Source: Oidiodendron maius Zn
Lineage: Eukaryota; Ascomycota; Leotiomycetes; Myxotrichaceae
Reading direction: 5' to 3'
DNA length: 64,000 nucleotides
NCBI GenBank assembly: GCA_000827325.1
Contig: KN832875.1
Coordinates: forward strand, 372,001 to 436,000
Positions 44,166-58,466 of this stretch are shown here, in pieces. The translations under genes were made by a program, and so were the position numbers. Numbering within the stretch: position 1 is the stretch's first letter; every line of letters starts with the position of its first letter. Under the pieces are notes generated by a model, which saw nothing but the letters and a program-made list of their open reading frames with translations, did no database searches and was not told the origin of the DNA.

Positions 44166-46414
44166 AGATGTCAGATTATAATGTATTTGTTATTCACCTA
44201 TGCCGACTAACCATGCCATACTAACGCAATCGCAGATTCGTCTTCGCCATTCAACACTGGGATTTCAGTCCTCTGATCCTTCTTTAGTTCGCAGCATGAC
44301 CTTGACTGAACTTTGCCCTTGTAAGTCTTATCACAAATTACCTTATTACAGTATGACATACTCTAACAATAGTCAGGCTTTTCATGGGAGATAATGAATG
44401 ATAGTTGGCAGCTTGATATGCGTATCAGAACCAGCTAGTTTCATTGTGTCATAGAATGGGATACCAGGACCCAAAACGATACAATAACGGGCGGTTGTAG
44501 CTCAATCGAAACCGACAGTTCTTGTGCTTTAGCTTTTGAGACCCAATACAAAACTCTATATTTGCTTTTATTTCGTTCTTGGCTTTAAGTGGATGACAGT
44601 AATAATGTATTCCGTGTTTAGAGAGGTAAAGATGTCGCGCACCTTAGAGTATGATTCCTTCGTTGTGCTCAATTGAACCGCTCAAGATCCGCAGACGAAC
44701 ATTTCAAAGACTAAAGATGTTCACTTGCTCTCCTGCTTACATGGTATCATGCAATGCAGAGAAGGTAATAGCTAAGTTTATAGAACGATACACATCTCAA
44801 GTTAAGAAAGAAAAAAATACCTCAGTAACCACTAGATTGAAAGTACAGACGAATTTATAGCTCATTTAAGTGAGAGTACTATCATTGATCGTAAATTTTA
44901 TCTACGACTACTTATAGGAATATGTCAGAGCCTCCTTCACAGTACCATTATGTTGTATAATTGGTCTCTTTTTAACTAATGGACGAACGATGCCTTTGAG
45001 GCGACCACCTGAGATGTTAGTACGAGATGCAAATAGGAAGGAAAATTATCAGGCTATATCCAGATTCTACTCTCACACGCGCGAAAGTAGTTAGAGGGAG
45101 AAGGAAATGTTCATCTCCATAATGCCTCTCAGATTACCCTTCAGTATCCAACACCTGCCAAGATCCACTGCAAGAGGTGATTTATGACCTGAGATCGAAT
45201 TGTTATCCTTTCGCCACTTGCAGTCGATCTTTTTTGTTCGGATCATTTTCTTAATTCTTGAGAAATATGGGCTCGCTAATTGAGATTTAAGCAGCGGTCA
45301 CTTAGATGTTATGTATCCATTGCGTTGCAAGTTCTAACTTAAGCTAAGATGCTCGGATCTGTGTTACTGCCCCAAGTGAAATACACATTATTTCTTCGCC
45401 CTCCTTTTCAATAGCACAGCCAATTAATCATGTTCCTCAACGTCCTGATCATGAACGACTTAATACTGAGTTTAGAGAGCTTGTTCCTTTAACACCTATC
45501 TGTTAGTAGATATTTTGCCTAGCAGAAGAGATTTTGTCAGGTTGTGAGTTCCATAAGTGATAGGCCGTCAATTCTAACCTAACTACGCAGAGCTGGCTCT
45601 CGAGTCTGGCAATCTCATCTGCATCAAGGACTTCTCAATTTTGCGCTCTGCGGGTAGCTTGGGCGTGGCACCCTCGAAAACAGCTGGCGTTAATACCATG
45701 ACTCGCATTCTGGGGTTTAGGAGCGAAGGGGGGGTTTTTAAGAGGTGATATGTCCCCAAGTTCCATTAAGTTTAAGTTCACTTCATATTTGTCTATATGG
45801 CTCAATTCCTCAGTATAAAGCGAATTCATAAACACCCAGGAGAGCACGGAATCAACACTTGACGGGAAACCGGCCCGGTCTTACCTTCGTCAAATAATCA
45901 TTAATAACTTTCTCGAATAGAAGGAGTAGTGACTTAGAGCGACAACGGGATAGTGAATTTCTACCCAGCCACGCCGGCAAATACGAAAGCTTGGAGATCT
46001 AGATAGTATCAGTAGATAAAGAAGAAATACATATAAGAGTTGGTGACAGTGTGACATGTAAGTTAGTGGCCTTTCTGCTTTCGGTTGAGAAGAGTCATGA
46101 TCCTTGTGTCGTATATATGTATGAGCCGCAAGGAGACTGTTATTCTTTGGTAATCGGGATGAGCCGGAATACAATGTGGTCATCTCATTCACTATAAGCC
46201 AGCCATCTCACGGCCTTCCAGCATATTTCGTACTCCAAATATGAGACGCGGAGGTTGTGTGTAACTCGGCTCCTGTATTCCATTGTTCTAAAGCGCCCTA
46301 TGTAACGTAAGGCCTGCCTCTTGACGGTTTTGTGGCCTAAACGCTCTTCTACAGTTCTCCAAGGTCTATCGTACAATCATCAGTCATTATGCGCGCAGCT
46401 CTCGAACTCAAACC
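44166..46414. other. Gene-poor stretch
   Basis: About 2.2 kb, AT-leaning, no frame longer than 100 codons on either strand and no family resemblance. Could be old transposon debris or long UTR and promoter space; no terminal repeats were found by eye. Confidence 0.5.
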
Positions 46415-48045
46415 TCAGCGAACAGCTGGGCTGCTTTGGCCATTCCTCTTCCCAACATAGTCCAAAACTCTCTTCTTGCCAAAGTCCCTTGCTTTCTTCC
46501 ACTTGCAGTATAGTAGTAGAGCGTCCTTTATGACGACAAAGAGACAGCCCCCAACGATACTTCTTCCCCATTTCTCCTGTAAAAGGCCCATAGAACCTGC
46601 CCGCACGCCCTTCTTCGTAACCCAATCCTTTGGTAATGTAACCTTAAGTAAATCACCCATGACTGAAGATATTGTCGGCAGGAACAGAGCACCCATAACT
46701 GTGCTGGCGACAGCTGATGCAGATACATTGCGTCGGATGCCAATGTTATTATTACCGTTTTGGCCGTCACGGCGGGCTGGATCGTTATTTGCGGGCAAGG
46801 CTCCAACTTCGCCTTGTCCAGGTTGTTGGTTTGCTTGCTCAACATCAGCCACCGGAGCCGGAGCTTGATTTCTCCCAGCCGCAGCACGTGCTTGGTTATC
46901 AAGTCCCACAGGATCAAAATCTTCTTCCTCATTAATAAACTCTAGTTGTAAATTCAGAAATTCTTCTTGCTCGTCCTGCGCTTGAGCTATGTCTTCGGCA
47001 GTTTCGCCTTCTCGTGGCCGTCGCTGGACAGCAGCATCCCACTTCTTTTCGCGGTCAGCGAAAGCATATCTATAGAGCTCATTGTAGAAGGCGCGAAAGT
47101 ATGGCAGGACTGCGATGGTGGCTGAAGGGGATGGGGGCCATTCTTGAAGATGGAGGTAGCTGGTAGGGCGGAAAAGAAGGTACTGCGGAGAATATTAGCT
47201 CATGGACTAGAGAGAGGCGAAAGTGAGCGTACGGTAACCGGTACGATAGTAAAAAATGGCTCAGCCAGCCTTGTCCGTGAGAGGACGAGTGAGGGAGCAA
47301 TCAGTGGCAGACCAACAAAGAGTTTCCAATGCGCCATCCAGTCCGTGGTTGGTAGAAATGGGTCAAAATTCATAGATGCTGTTCGTAAGAGCCGTGAAAC
47401 AACCTGCAAAGCCCTGTTGCCATGATCTGGCTGTAACCGATGCACTGCCTGGAAATTCCGCGTTCCAGCCTGCGCCATTATCCGATACGCCTCGTCATGT
47501 CCAAACACCATTTGGAGTGTATTGATTCCATACATCAAGAATCCCGAATAAAAGCACGCAAAGAGTGAACTCAGTGCCGCTGGGATGACAAGAGATTTTG
47601 CCATTCGCTGTATACTCTCTGTAGCCAGGACTAGATAGTCTCGGGGGCGCTCGATCTTGATCTCGGCATGGCACTGCGGACAGACGATATGGCGCGTGGT
47701 TGCCAGCTCGCCAGGCCGCGGAGCCTCTTCGGCAATAATCCACTCGAGTAGGCAGCTATCATGTGCGGTGAGAGAGCAGGGGCATGGCGTGCGCCATTCT
47801 GTGCCGGGTGCATCTTCGGTGGAGTCTTGCTGGCAAATCCAACACCGATGGACTTCTTCCTTAGACGCTTCTTGTCTCTCTTGTGCTTGCAGGGTAGAAG
47901 CGTTGGGCGCCTCATCTACCTGAGGAGGATTTATAACAAATGATTCGGGGGCTGATTCAAGTTGAGGAGCGTGTTGCGATGGTGACTGAGCCGTTTGTTC
48001 TTGGGTGGAGTGCCTCTGTGAGGCTTGGGGTGCAAAAGAAGTCAT
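46415..48045 (-). CDS. RING-CH (MARCH-type) membrane E3 ubiquitin ligase
   Basis: Exons 48045-47233 and 47182-46415 give 526 residues. A disordered Gln/Ser-rich N-terminus precedes a RING-CH finger, with CWICQQD, TPCPCSLTAHDSCLLEWI and CPQCHAEI giving the C4HC3 ligand order typical of MARCH/Doa10-like ligases. Hydrophobic segments follow (VIPAALSSLFACFYSGFLMY, WKLFVGLPLIAPSLVL, and near the C-terminus MGALFLPTISSVM and IVGGCLFVVIKDALLLY), so the protein should sit in a membrane, probably ER or endosome. The 50-nt intron (GTACGC donor, CTAATATTC branch, CCGCAG acceptor) joins in phase at VT-YLLFR. No substrate can be inferred. Confidence 0.87.
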
Positions 48046-49566
48046 GTTGCTGGGATCGCAATAAGTGAAATGTAGGGGGTGTAGGAAGAAAAGAGACGAG
48101 CTTTAGGTACAGCATATGGTCAGCAATGCCATCATCTTGGTGAGGAGGAGCTGGGTATCTAGGTGCACAATACGATTGTTCGGGTCGTTCGACTGACGTA
48201 TGATTGAGGCTGAAAGTCATGAGCTCTGGGTCAGTCTCGGGTAACTTAACTGATGAACCGATAAACTTAAATTTCGCTTAGTCATTAAGCGAGATCCTCC
48301 AAAACCACCCCAGGAGCTCACATAATTGTACTTCAAAAAAGGATATGACCACAACTCTCTAACAAATTATTTATATGAAAATCTTTTAGTATATAATTTG
48401 AAGCTAGCCTCTTAGTAATCAAACCTGTGTAATTTATAACTCATTTGGCCTTTGTGCTGTTGAGTTATTGAGGGTTAGATATTTGAAATGGTACGCGAAT
48501 TCTGACACCCCCTGGTGCTATATTCCCATCCTTCCGAGTGAAGTCTCTTATTGTCAAATCGGCATTCCATCCGCCTTTCTGCTCCCTTGGCTGCGATTCA
48601 CGGGTGAATTTATAGGGGCATTTAGAATCTCGCCAACACGTTCTTTCTCTTCAATAACCAGAGGATAATGCCTTGGGCTGTGATGAGAAACAAAGTTGCC
48701 CCATTACATTTCCCAGGACTTGCTTAAATTACTTCACTTTGACCTGAGAGTTGGTTAGTATTTTATCCTATGAGTGACGAAGAATCGTCCTCTGCCATAA
48801 ATACATTTTACGTGCATCTCAGATGACTTGGCAGAAATGACAATGTGTTGTTGATATCTCCTTTCCGGCCAGCCTAATGCTTCCTCCGGCGCGGCATATC
48901 TTTTTCGGATTGTATGGCCTTGGCAGCCATGTTACGTCTCCCATTGGTCTTTGGCAGCTTGATTGTGTGAGCTTTCCGCCACCCGACTACATCTTCACAG
49001 AATGAGCGTGGAGCGAGATGTTATAAACATTGTCTTCTCCAGGAAGCATGCAAGCCAAAACTTCCATAGGCTAATTTTCCACGCTATGTCTCTACTCTGA
49101 TGTAGTTGCGTATAGGTCCTAGGCTGGATTGCCGGTGGTCTTAGATTCCCGGTGTTCACGGTGTGTCATCCATGTCATCATAGGCTGAAGCCGAACATGA
49201 CAGCCTTGCCAGCAGCCTTGCATGAGATGTATTCCTACGACGAATCACCAGAATATGGATAAGATCAATCCATTGTTGTCGCCCCAGCGTTCCTCAAATA
49301 TTGTGACATGTTGCGAGCAACATCCGACTAGGCAGGCTCTTCTCGTCTCCTGTTGTTGAGAGAAATAGAGACGTGACGCGTCTCTCCCAAGCCCATACAG
49401 AGCGACAGAGAGATTGCTTACCTAATCTACAAAGTTCCCTGGCACCTCTGGCTTTCCTCTTTGGGGCTTTTTGACTCGTCTCCCATAAGATATTCCAATC
49501 TCCTCTACATGCAGACAATACTGCCGTGCGCCTTCGCGAGCTCTCATCTATCTATGTAGCTCAGCC
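48046..49566. other. Intergenic, no supported gene
   Basis: Divergent promoter space of about 1.5 kb between the RING-CH gene and the GT31-like gene. Only short frames. The segment near 48340-48440 is strongly AT-rich. Confidence 0.5.
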
Positions 49567-51114
49567 ATGCCCCGCCGACGAACCCGCTTTGTCGTCATCC
49601 TCCTCGTCGTTACAACTTTCGTCTTCCTTGCATCGAGGTTCGCCGTTACCCACCACCCAGTCCCGCACCTAAGTGCCACTGGCCCTGCGGATCCAAGAGC
49701 CACTAGCTGTACAGAACAGCTGAACTGGCTCGAGCAGTACCAATTCTCGTCGCCATTCGAATATGTATCTCGAGACATAATTGTGAGACCGCGCGATGGT
49801 GCCGGTCGAGCCCCCCTGACGGTCATTGACGAACCCCTCTTCGAAGCCACCTCCTGGGCCAACCTAGCAGAGTCAAAGACCTTAAATATCGAGCGATGCC
49901 TGCCCCCTCTTGAACTTGAGGTGTCACATGGTGCAATGGTGAGTGTGGATGCATCGAACATGATATTCGGGCTGCAGACTACAATCGGACGCCTCCGTGA
50001 TACTGTGAAGCACCTCGAGCGCTGGCTCCCTCGTACGGGCGCGCGCCTTTACGCAGTTGTGATAGACTCGCGTGATGGAAAGGAAGTACCCGCCGATGAT
50101 AACGAAATGCAAGAGTTAGAAAAGAGCATGCGTGATGCAGGCATAGAGGCAAGCGTTGTTCATCCTCTCGACACGACCGATTCCTTCGCCCAGCGCTATT
50201 TCTCCATTGTGAAAGTGCTGTACAATGCCCGAGACGACAAAACGCAGTGGATAATTTGTATTGATGATGATACCTTTTTCCCTTCCATGAATGACTTACA
50301 AGACATGCTGAAGGAGCACGACCCTCAAAAGCCCCAGTATTTGGGCAATCTATCTGAGGATTGGTGGGCAGTAGATCACTACGGGCTCATGGCGTTCGGC
50401 GGTGCAGGAGTTATTCTCTCCATGCCAATGGTGAAGATAGTGATTGAACACTATGAGGAGTGCAAACAGCGTCCGCGTACTACAGCCGGCGATGTTACCC
50501 TCATGGACTGCATATACCGCTTCTCCTCTACAAAGCTGACACCAATTCCCGGACTGCATCAGATCGATATGCATGGTGACTTATCTGGCTTCTACGAGTC
50601 CGGCCGCGAAATGCTTTCAGTACATCATTGGAAGGAGGGCTCTGGCATCGGTTCCAAGCTAGAGATGGAAAAAATGCATATGATTGCTGATATATGCGAT
50701 AACTGCTTCTTGCAGCGTTGGCAATTCCCGCATGGTTTTGTCCTTTCCAATGGCTTCTCTATAGCTTTCTACCCAGAAGGTCAGCTCACACTTGGGGGTG
50801 TAAGCAGTGTAGCCGATACGGTAGATTTCGGCCTGATGGAGAAGACATGGAGTGACGATATGCGGGTAGAACATTCCTTAGCACCGATCCGACCTGCGCT
50901 AGATAAGTACCAAAAAGTCAGCTACAAGCTTCTTGACTCTATAAGCGTCAACGGAGAGGATTTCGGCGCACCAGGCGAGAAGGTTGTTCGACAAATATAT
51001 GTGAAAGAAGGCAGCGAGGCTGAGGGCCGGCATTCAGTGATGGTCCTCAATTGGGTGAGAAGGCCCAGTCAGAAGCTTACAGGTGATGATCACCAAGCCA
51101 ATTCTCCTCTATGA
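49567..51114 (+). CDS. Fringe-like (GT31/DUF604) type II membrane glycosyltransferase
   Basis: Single exon of 515 codons. MPRRRTRFVVILLVVTTFVF is a short basic cytoplasmic end plus signal anchor, giving type II Golgi topology. The catalytic domain carries the metal-binding DxD-type motif in WIICIDDDTFF, followed by the Fringe-family blocks YLGNLSEDW, FGGAGVILSMPM and DVTLMDCIY. HHWKEGSG fits the conserved C-terminal His of the family. The group transfers sugars from UDP donors; donor and acceptor cannot be told. Cys pairs around DICDNCFLQRW may form a disulfide. No intron is needed. Confidence 0.87.
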   Translation: MPRRRTRFVVILLVVTTFVFLASRFAVTHHPVPHLSATGPADPRATSCTEQLNWLEQYQFSSPFEYVSRDIIVRPRDGAGRAPLTVIDEPLFEATSWANLAESKTLNIERCLPPLELEVSHGAMVSVDASNMIFGLQTTIGRLRDTVKHLERWLPRTGARLYAVVIDSRDGKEVPADDNEMQELEKSMRDAGIEASVVHPLDTTDSFAQRYFSIVKVLYNARDDKTQWIICIDDDTFFPSMNDLQDMLKEHDPQKPQYLGNLSEDWWAVDHYGLMAFGGAGVILSMPMVKIVIEHYEECKQRPRTTAGDVTLMDCIYRFSSTKLTPIPGLHQIDMHGDLSGFYESGREMLSVHHWKEGSGIGSKLEMEKMHMIADICDNCFLQRWQFPHGFVLSNGFSIAFYPEGQLTLGGVSSVADTVDFGLMEKTWSDDMRVEHSLAPIRPALDKYQKVSYKLLDSISVNGEDFGAPGEKVVRQIYVKEGSEAEGRHSVMVLNWVRRPSQKLTGDDHQANSPL

Positions 51115-51812
51115 GCAAGGCGTTCAGTTATGAGCGACTTGCTAGCAGTGTATATTTTTGGCGTTTCACGGGCTTCTACTTGCATTTATCTGTACATAAG
51201 GGATTGTCTGTAGTTTTATTCCGGGCAGCTGGTGCGATTGACCCATGAATTGTGCATGTATGAGGCGAGTGGTATTGTGGATGCATGAGTAGGGAGTAAT
51301 TAGACGGTACACCTTCATATACAATTCAATTACAGTTACAACTGGAATTTGCAGTGGTACGTACTATAAAAGCACAATATTAGAAATCATAATACCCCAT
51401 TCAACTATTGTAATATAGTCAATTTATCAATGATGTAGGGGGCGCGTGGATATATACTGGCTTCTAGGTTTCGCAACTGGCCGGCGGTATATCTAGGATG
51501 GGTTCTGCCCATAAGAACTTAATGGAAACTAAGGCATAATTAATCCTTATAGGCAAATCTCTCGGGATTCGCGAACTATCCTGTTCCTTCACTGACTTCA
51601 CCCATGATATTCACTCTCCCGTGATACTCGAGAAGAAACATCGACTATGTTGGCATACTTCTGTTGCATATGAAAGGAGTTAAGATATAGCATCTTCTCG
51701 TTGTGTTGTCTTTGTTACAGCACTTCCTCTTCCTTGATTTCAATGTCAGGAACGAAAAAGTGAATGGCATCTATACCGTCAAATATGTGCTCCGGAACTG
51801 TATCAGATCTCT
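51115..51812. other. Intergenic, no supported gene
   Basis: 3' flank of the glycosyltransferase gene and sequence beyond the BTB relic. No coding evidence. Confidence 0.5.
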
Positions 51813-52290
51813 TCAATAGTGCCAGAGTAAATCATCCTGCATATTTTTGGGGAGGTCCTTCAACCACAAGTCAGCATTATCCGTTGAAATAATATTCAGC
51901 ATCTCGTCAACCGCCAGTCGTTTGAGTGGAGTATCATCACTTGTTTCATAGACTTGTCGACAGAATTCTTTTACCTCCTTATCCTCTGGTGAGAGAACTT
52001 CACGACCATCTGGATCATCAAAGGCCATGAAAACCAATGTGAGAGCTTTGTTTTGAGGCGTAGGAAGCTGGCACATGCATTCGACTGTCCAGAGTTTGGC
52101 AGCTTCTGTTAGCCAGAGAGGACAACATCCGCAGTCCTATTCGCCTTGTGTAGAGCTAGTCAATAAGAAGACCAAAAGCTAGAGCATCAACGTCCGGAAA
52201 TACCATAGTCCGCATAACTTGCCCACTTTGTCCTCTCTGGCTAGTCAAGCACTGGTAGGCTGGCATCTTGTACTTTTCACATAATAGCTT
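51813..52290 (-). pseudogene. BTB/POZ-protein relic
   Basis: Two pieces on the minus strand match the usual fungal BTB-domain protein layout but are broken. The upstream piece reads KLLCEKYKMPAYQC, then VFPDVDALAFGLLID, and hits TAG (52157-52159) exactly where such proteins have Trp in the pattern LLIDWLYT. After that a one-base frame change is needed to reach KLWTVECMCQLPTPQNKAL, which leads into the open 87-codon C-terminal part ending LPKNMQDDLLWHY. Intact relatives are often substrate adaptors or of unknown role. A 16-bp perfect inverted repeat lies inside the damaged part (52110-52125 and 52228-52243). The N-terminal half of the domain was not found. Confidence 0.55.
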
Positions 52291-53080
52291 CTGTTGTAAA
52301 TCGCGTATTGAAGCGAGTTAGCGTACGAAAAGATTTTTATGAGGTAAAGAAGGTTTTGACAAGGTAGAGAAGTTAAAGAAAGTGAACCATGACACATGTC
52401 TGGCAGAGGCTAGCGAACCCCCTTTTTTAAGCGAGATCAGATTAGATGTCGAAGTCAAACAAATCTCATAGCAGAGGCAATGTGACCGTGTGATTAAGCA
52501 ATAGTAAACTGATAATATCTCCAGTTCATGAAAATTTCATGCATAGCTTAATTAATTTAGCAAGGTAACAGGAATATTTAATTGGAATTAAATACATTTG
52601 GAAATGGGCAGAGATGAAACCGACATACCTTAAACATATCTTTAGGCGTAAAATAATATATTCATGTGCGTCAACCTGTTTATTATCCTTACGACTCGGA
52701 TTTTCGGGCTTTTGCTGGCTAAGGCCCATTTCTACTAAAGTTTAGGTAAGACTTTACTACGTGTTCTTTTCACACTGACAATCATTGATTAAAAAGGAAG
52801 CGACTATAGATCTACTAACGTCGATAATACAGGGTATTTGTCATCAGGTATAAGCATAGGTGTCTAGAATGACATCAATGAAAGCTATGGCGAGAACTTC
52901 TCTAGTGCTCGAATTATAAGTGTCTTAAAAAGCCGGTCCATAACAAGGACAGTTCTCCAAGATGGCGGTATTTTTCGGTTACGCAAGCGAACTCCACACA
53001 GGAGAACAAATCTGCAAATACACGGAGGTGAGCGGATAAGGCCGGTTTCAGAATATACTGGTATATTTGGGCTAGATCTT
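52291..53080. other. Intergenic, no supported gene
   Basis: AT-rich, short frames only. It contains the 3' flank of the SDR gene. Confidence 0.5.
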
Positions 53081-54158
53081 CTACATATTTCTGCCACCTG
53101 TGACCATAATAACCTGCCCAGTGACATAACTGAATAAGGGACTGGCCAAAGCCAGAATACTCTTCGCCGCCTCAGTCGCCGTTCCAGGACGTCTGAGAGG
53201 GATGTCGGCGTGTGCATTTTGAGCTAGTGCACCTTTGCCACCTGGAATGCCTAGGGGAACCTTCTCTCCATCAGGAGTCGTGACAAAGGCACCCTCTTCC
53301 TTCGCGGCTGTTAGTCTCGTTAAGATATGCCCAAAAGCAATCGAGTTCGCCCTGACACCAAACTTCGGGCCCCACTCTTTGGCAATGACCTTCGTTAGTC
53401 CGTTGATTCCTGACTTTGCGAGACCGTAGTTAGCCTGGCCAGCGTTGCCATGCACCCCGGACGTGGATGATATATTAATAATAGAGCGAGGTTCGCCGTC
53501 CGTAACACGGAAGTATGGAGCTGCTTGGCGAACGAGTTTGAAAGGCGCCGTATTGTGCAGGGCAATTATGTTCTCCCATTGCTTGTCGGTCATCTAATAT
53601 TTTAAGCATGGGGTCAGTATCATCTTTCTAGATAATTAACAGATGAACACCAAGTAGCTTCAGCTGGTCTGGAACATCGCAGGCGTAGAGTGTGTCCAAA
53701 TGGCCTTACTTTGTGGATTACCCCGTCCCAAGTATATCTTCGTCAAATATCAGCGGGAGTTTCAAAAAATCCACAGGGGACAAACCCTGCATTGTTCACA
53801 ATGATATGAATCTTTCCGTTCCCAAATTCAGCAGACTTCTTCACGAGGGTTTTGATATATTCAGCATCCAGCATGTCACCTGGAACTGAAATTGCCTGGC
53901 CTCCGCTTTTATTGATGGCATCGGCAACTTGTTGAGCCTTTGCTGCTCTGCAATTAGCACAGGTTACGCAACTTAGATCTGGGCTATGTCACCTCCGTCA
54001 ATATCAGACACCACAACTTTCGCGCCCTCGTTGGCAAATAGGCGCGCTGCCTCGGCACCAATACCTTGTCCCGAACCGGTTATAATAGCCACCTGACCAG
54101 CGAGCATACCCTGGGGCCAGTTCAGGTGGGCTGCGATTTGAGCTGCGCGAGATGCCAT
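53081..54158 (-). CDS. Short-chain dehydrogenase/reductase (FabG-like)
   Basis: NAD(P)-dependent oxidoreductase of the classical SDR fold. Exons 54158-53993, 53945-53786, 53737-53710 and 53593-53081 give 288 residues. The cofactor motif TGSGQGIG is at about residues 27-34, VSDID follows strand 2, and NNAG marks the next strand. Catalytic Ser, Tyr and Lys lie in INISSTSGVHGN and NYGLAKSG. The insert VTTPDGEKVPLGIPGGK and the end SYVTGQVIMVTGG fit FabG/peroxisomal 3-hydroxyacyl-type SDRs; the substrate is open. The third exon is only 28 nt (YTWDGVIHK region). The acceptor of exon 2 was set at GCAGAG|CA because only this keeps phase. Confidence 0.87.
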
Positions 54159-54876
54159 AACGAGAGATATATGCGCTGATTCAATTGATAATCAATGAGA
54201 AGAAGAATATTACGTTGGAGGAGACGAGCTCTTTCAGATGGTCATCGCTCTGGTAACTGCGGGGAGCAGAATTTCAGCCGAGGTTTGGTTCGGGCTAGAC
54301 AGCCTCGTCGACCGAGTCAGTGCCAAACCGACAGGGCTGAACAGCTTGTAGAATCATTCCTGAGCTCTTTCACACCCATATTGCCGATATCACAATACAT
54401 TACCGGCCGGTTGTCCTCAGCTCTTACGTAAAAAGAGTGCTTGTGTCTTGCATATCACGTCCCTTTGAAATTGGTAGGAGAGATGAAGGGCGAAGACTCC
54501 GAAATGTGGATCAAGAGCCACTGCAGGCCTGATGGCGAGCCCGGGGCCAAATACCAGTGGTACAGTGGTTATTTTCACACTAGGGATATATTATGGCTCT
54601 AAATGCTCGGCTTGCTTGTTTTAGGAATTGGGGAAACACTCAGCAAAATTGTCGATCTAGCTGTAATTTTAGGAGGTCTTCTCACGAGCCATGATCATTT
54701 TAGGTCCTTACGACAGCCGCAATAATCATGTCAATGTCATTCATATTCATCCAATTGTGAATTCGCCATATCCGCCAATACTGTTATGATCTCGCCCATA
54801 TCCATCAACGCCAGAGACCCACGCCTTTCTGCCCGCAGTAATGCCAACCATTAATTCCTTGTAGGCAGATTCCAGA
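54159..54876. other. Intergenic, no supported gene
   Basis: Promoter of the SDR gene and 3' flank of TMA7. No coding evidence. Confidence 0.5.
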
Positions 54877-55194
<318 letters not shown>

Positions 55195-55680
55195 TCTGGA
55201 TACGGAGTCTAAAGTAATAGGCGTACGATCTGAAGTGCTCGGTAACAGGAGAGGTGCCTTTTACGTTGAGGAGAGAATGGCGTTTGTAGAGTCTCCGAAG
55301 GCGACTTGGAGTTGGGGGTTTTCAGGAGCATGGTGCCTGGTAATTTTTCTGCCTGAGCCTCGCGTGCATAACTAGAGCTAAAGCGGCTAGCTTTTTCTTG
55401 AGCGATATCAACACCCAGGAAACTTGCGAATGTGATCTTTGACACCACGACAACTACCTTCGCCCTCTCATGTTTCATTCTAAAAGATTATCTTGGCCCA
55501 GCATACAATCTTTCCAAGGGCTGACTGCTTTGAAATGATGCGCTAAGGTTCTACAGGCAGACGATAAATACCCGGTTGGGCTTTTCTTACATTGCAAGAC
55601 CGAAGACTCTGATCCTTTGCTGACCCAAACATTTCTGCAATAAGACAGGGGAATCTACCGTCTAGACGCGGAAACCTGTA
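55195..55680. promoter_or_regulatory. Divergent region between TMA7 and PRP4
   Basis: 486 bp between outward start codons. The antisense frame across 55209-55478 lacks any family features. No specific motif can be assigned. Confidence 0.5.
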
Positions 55681-58466
<2,786 letters not shown>

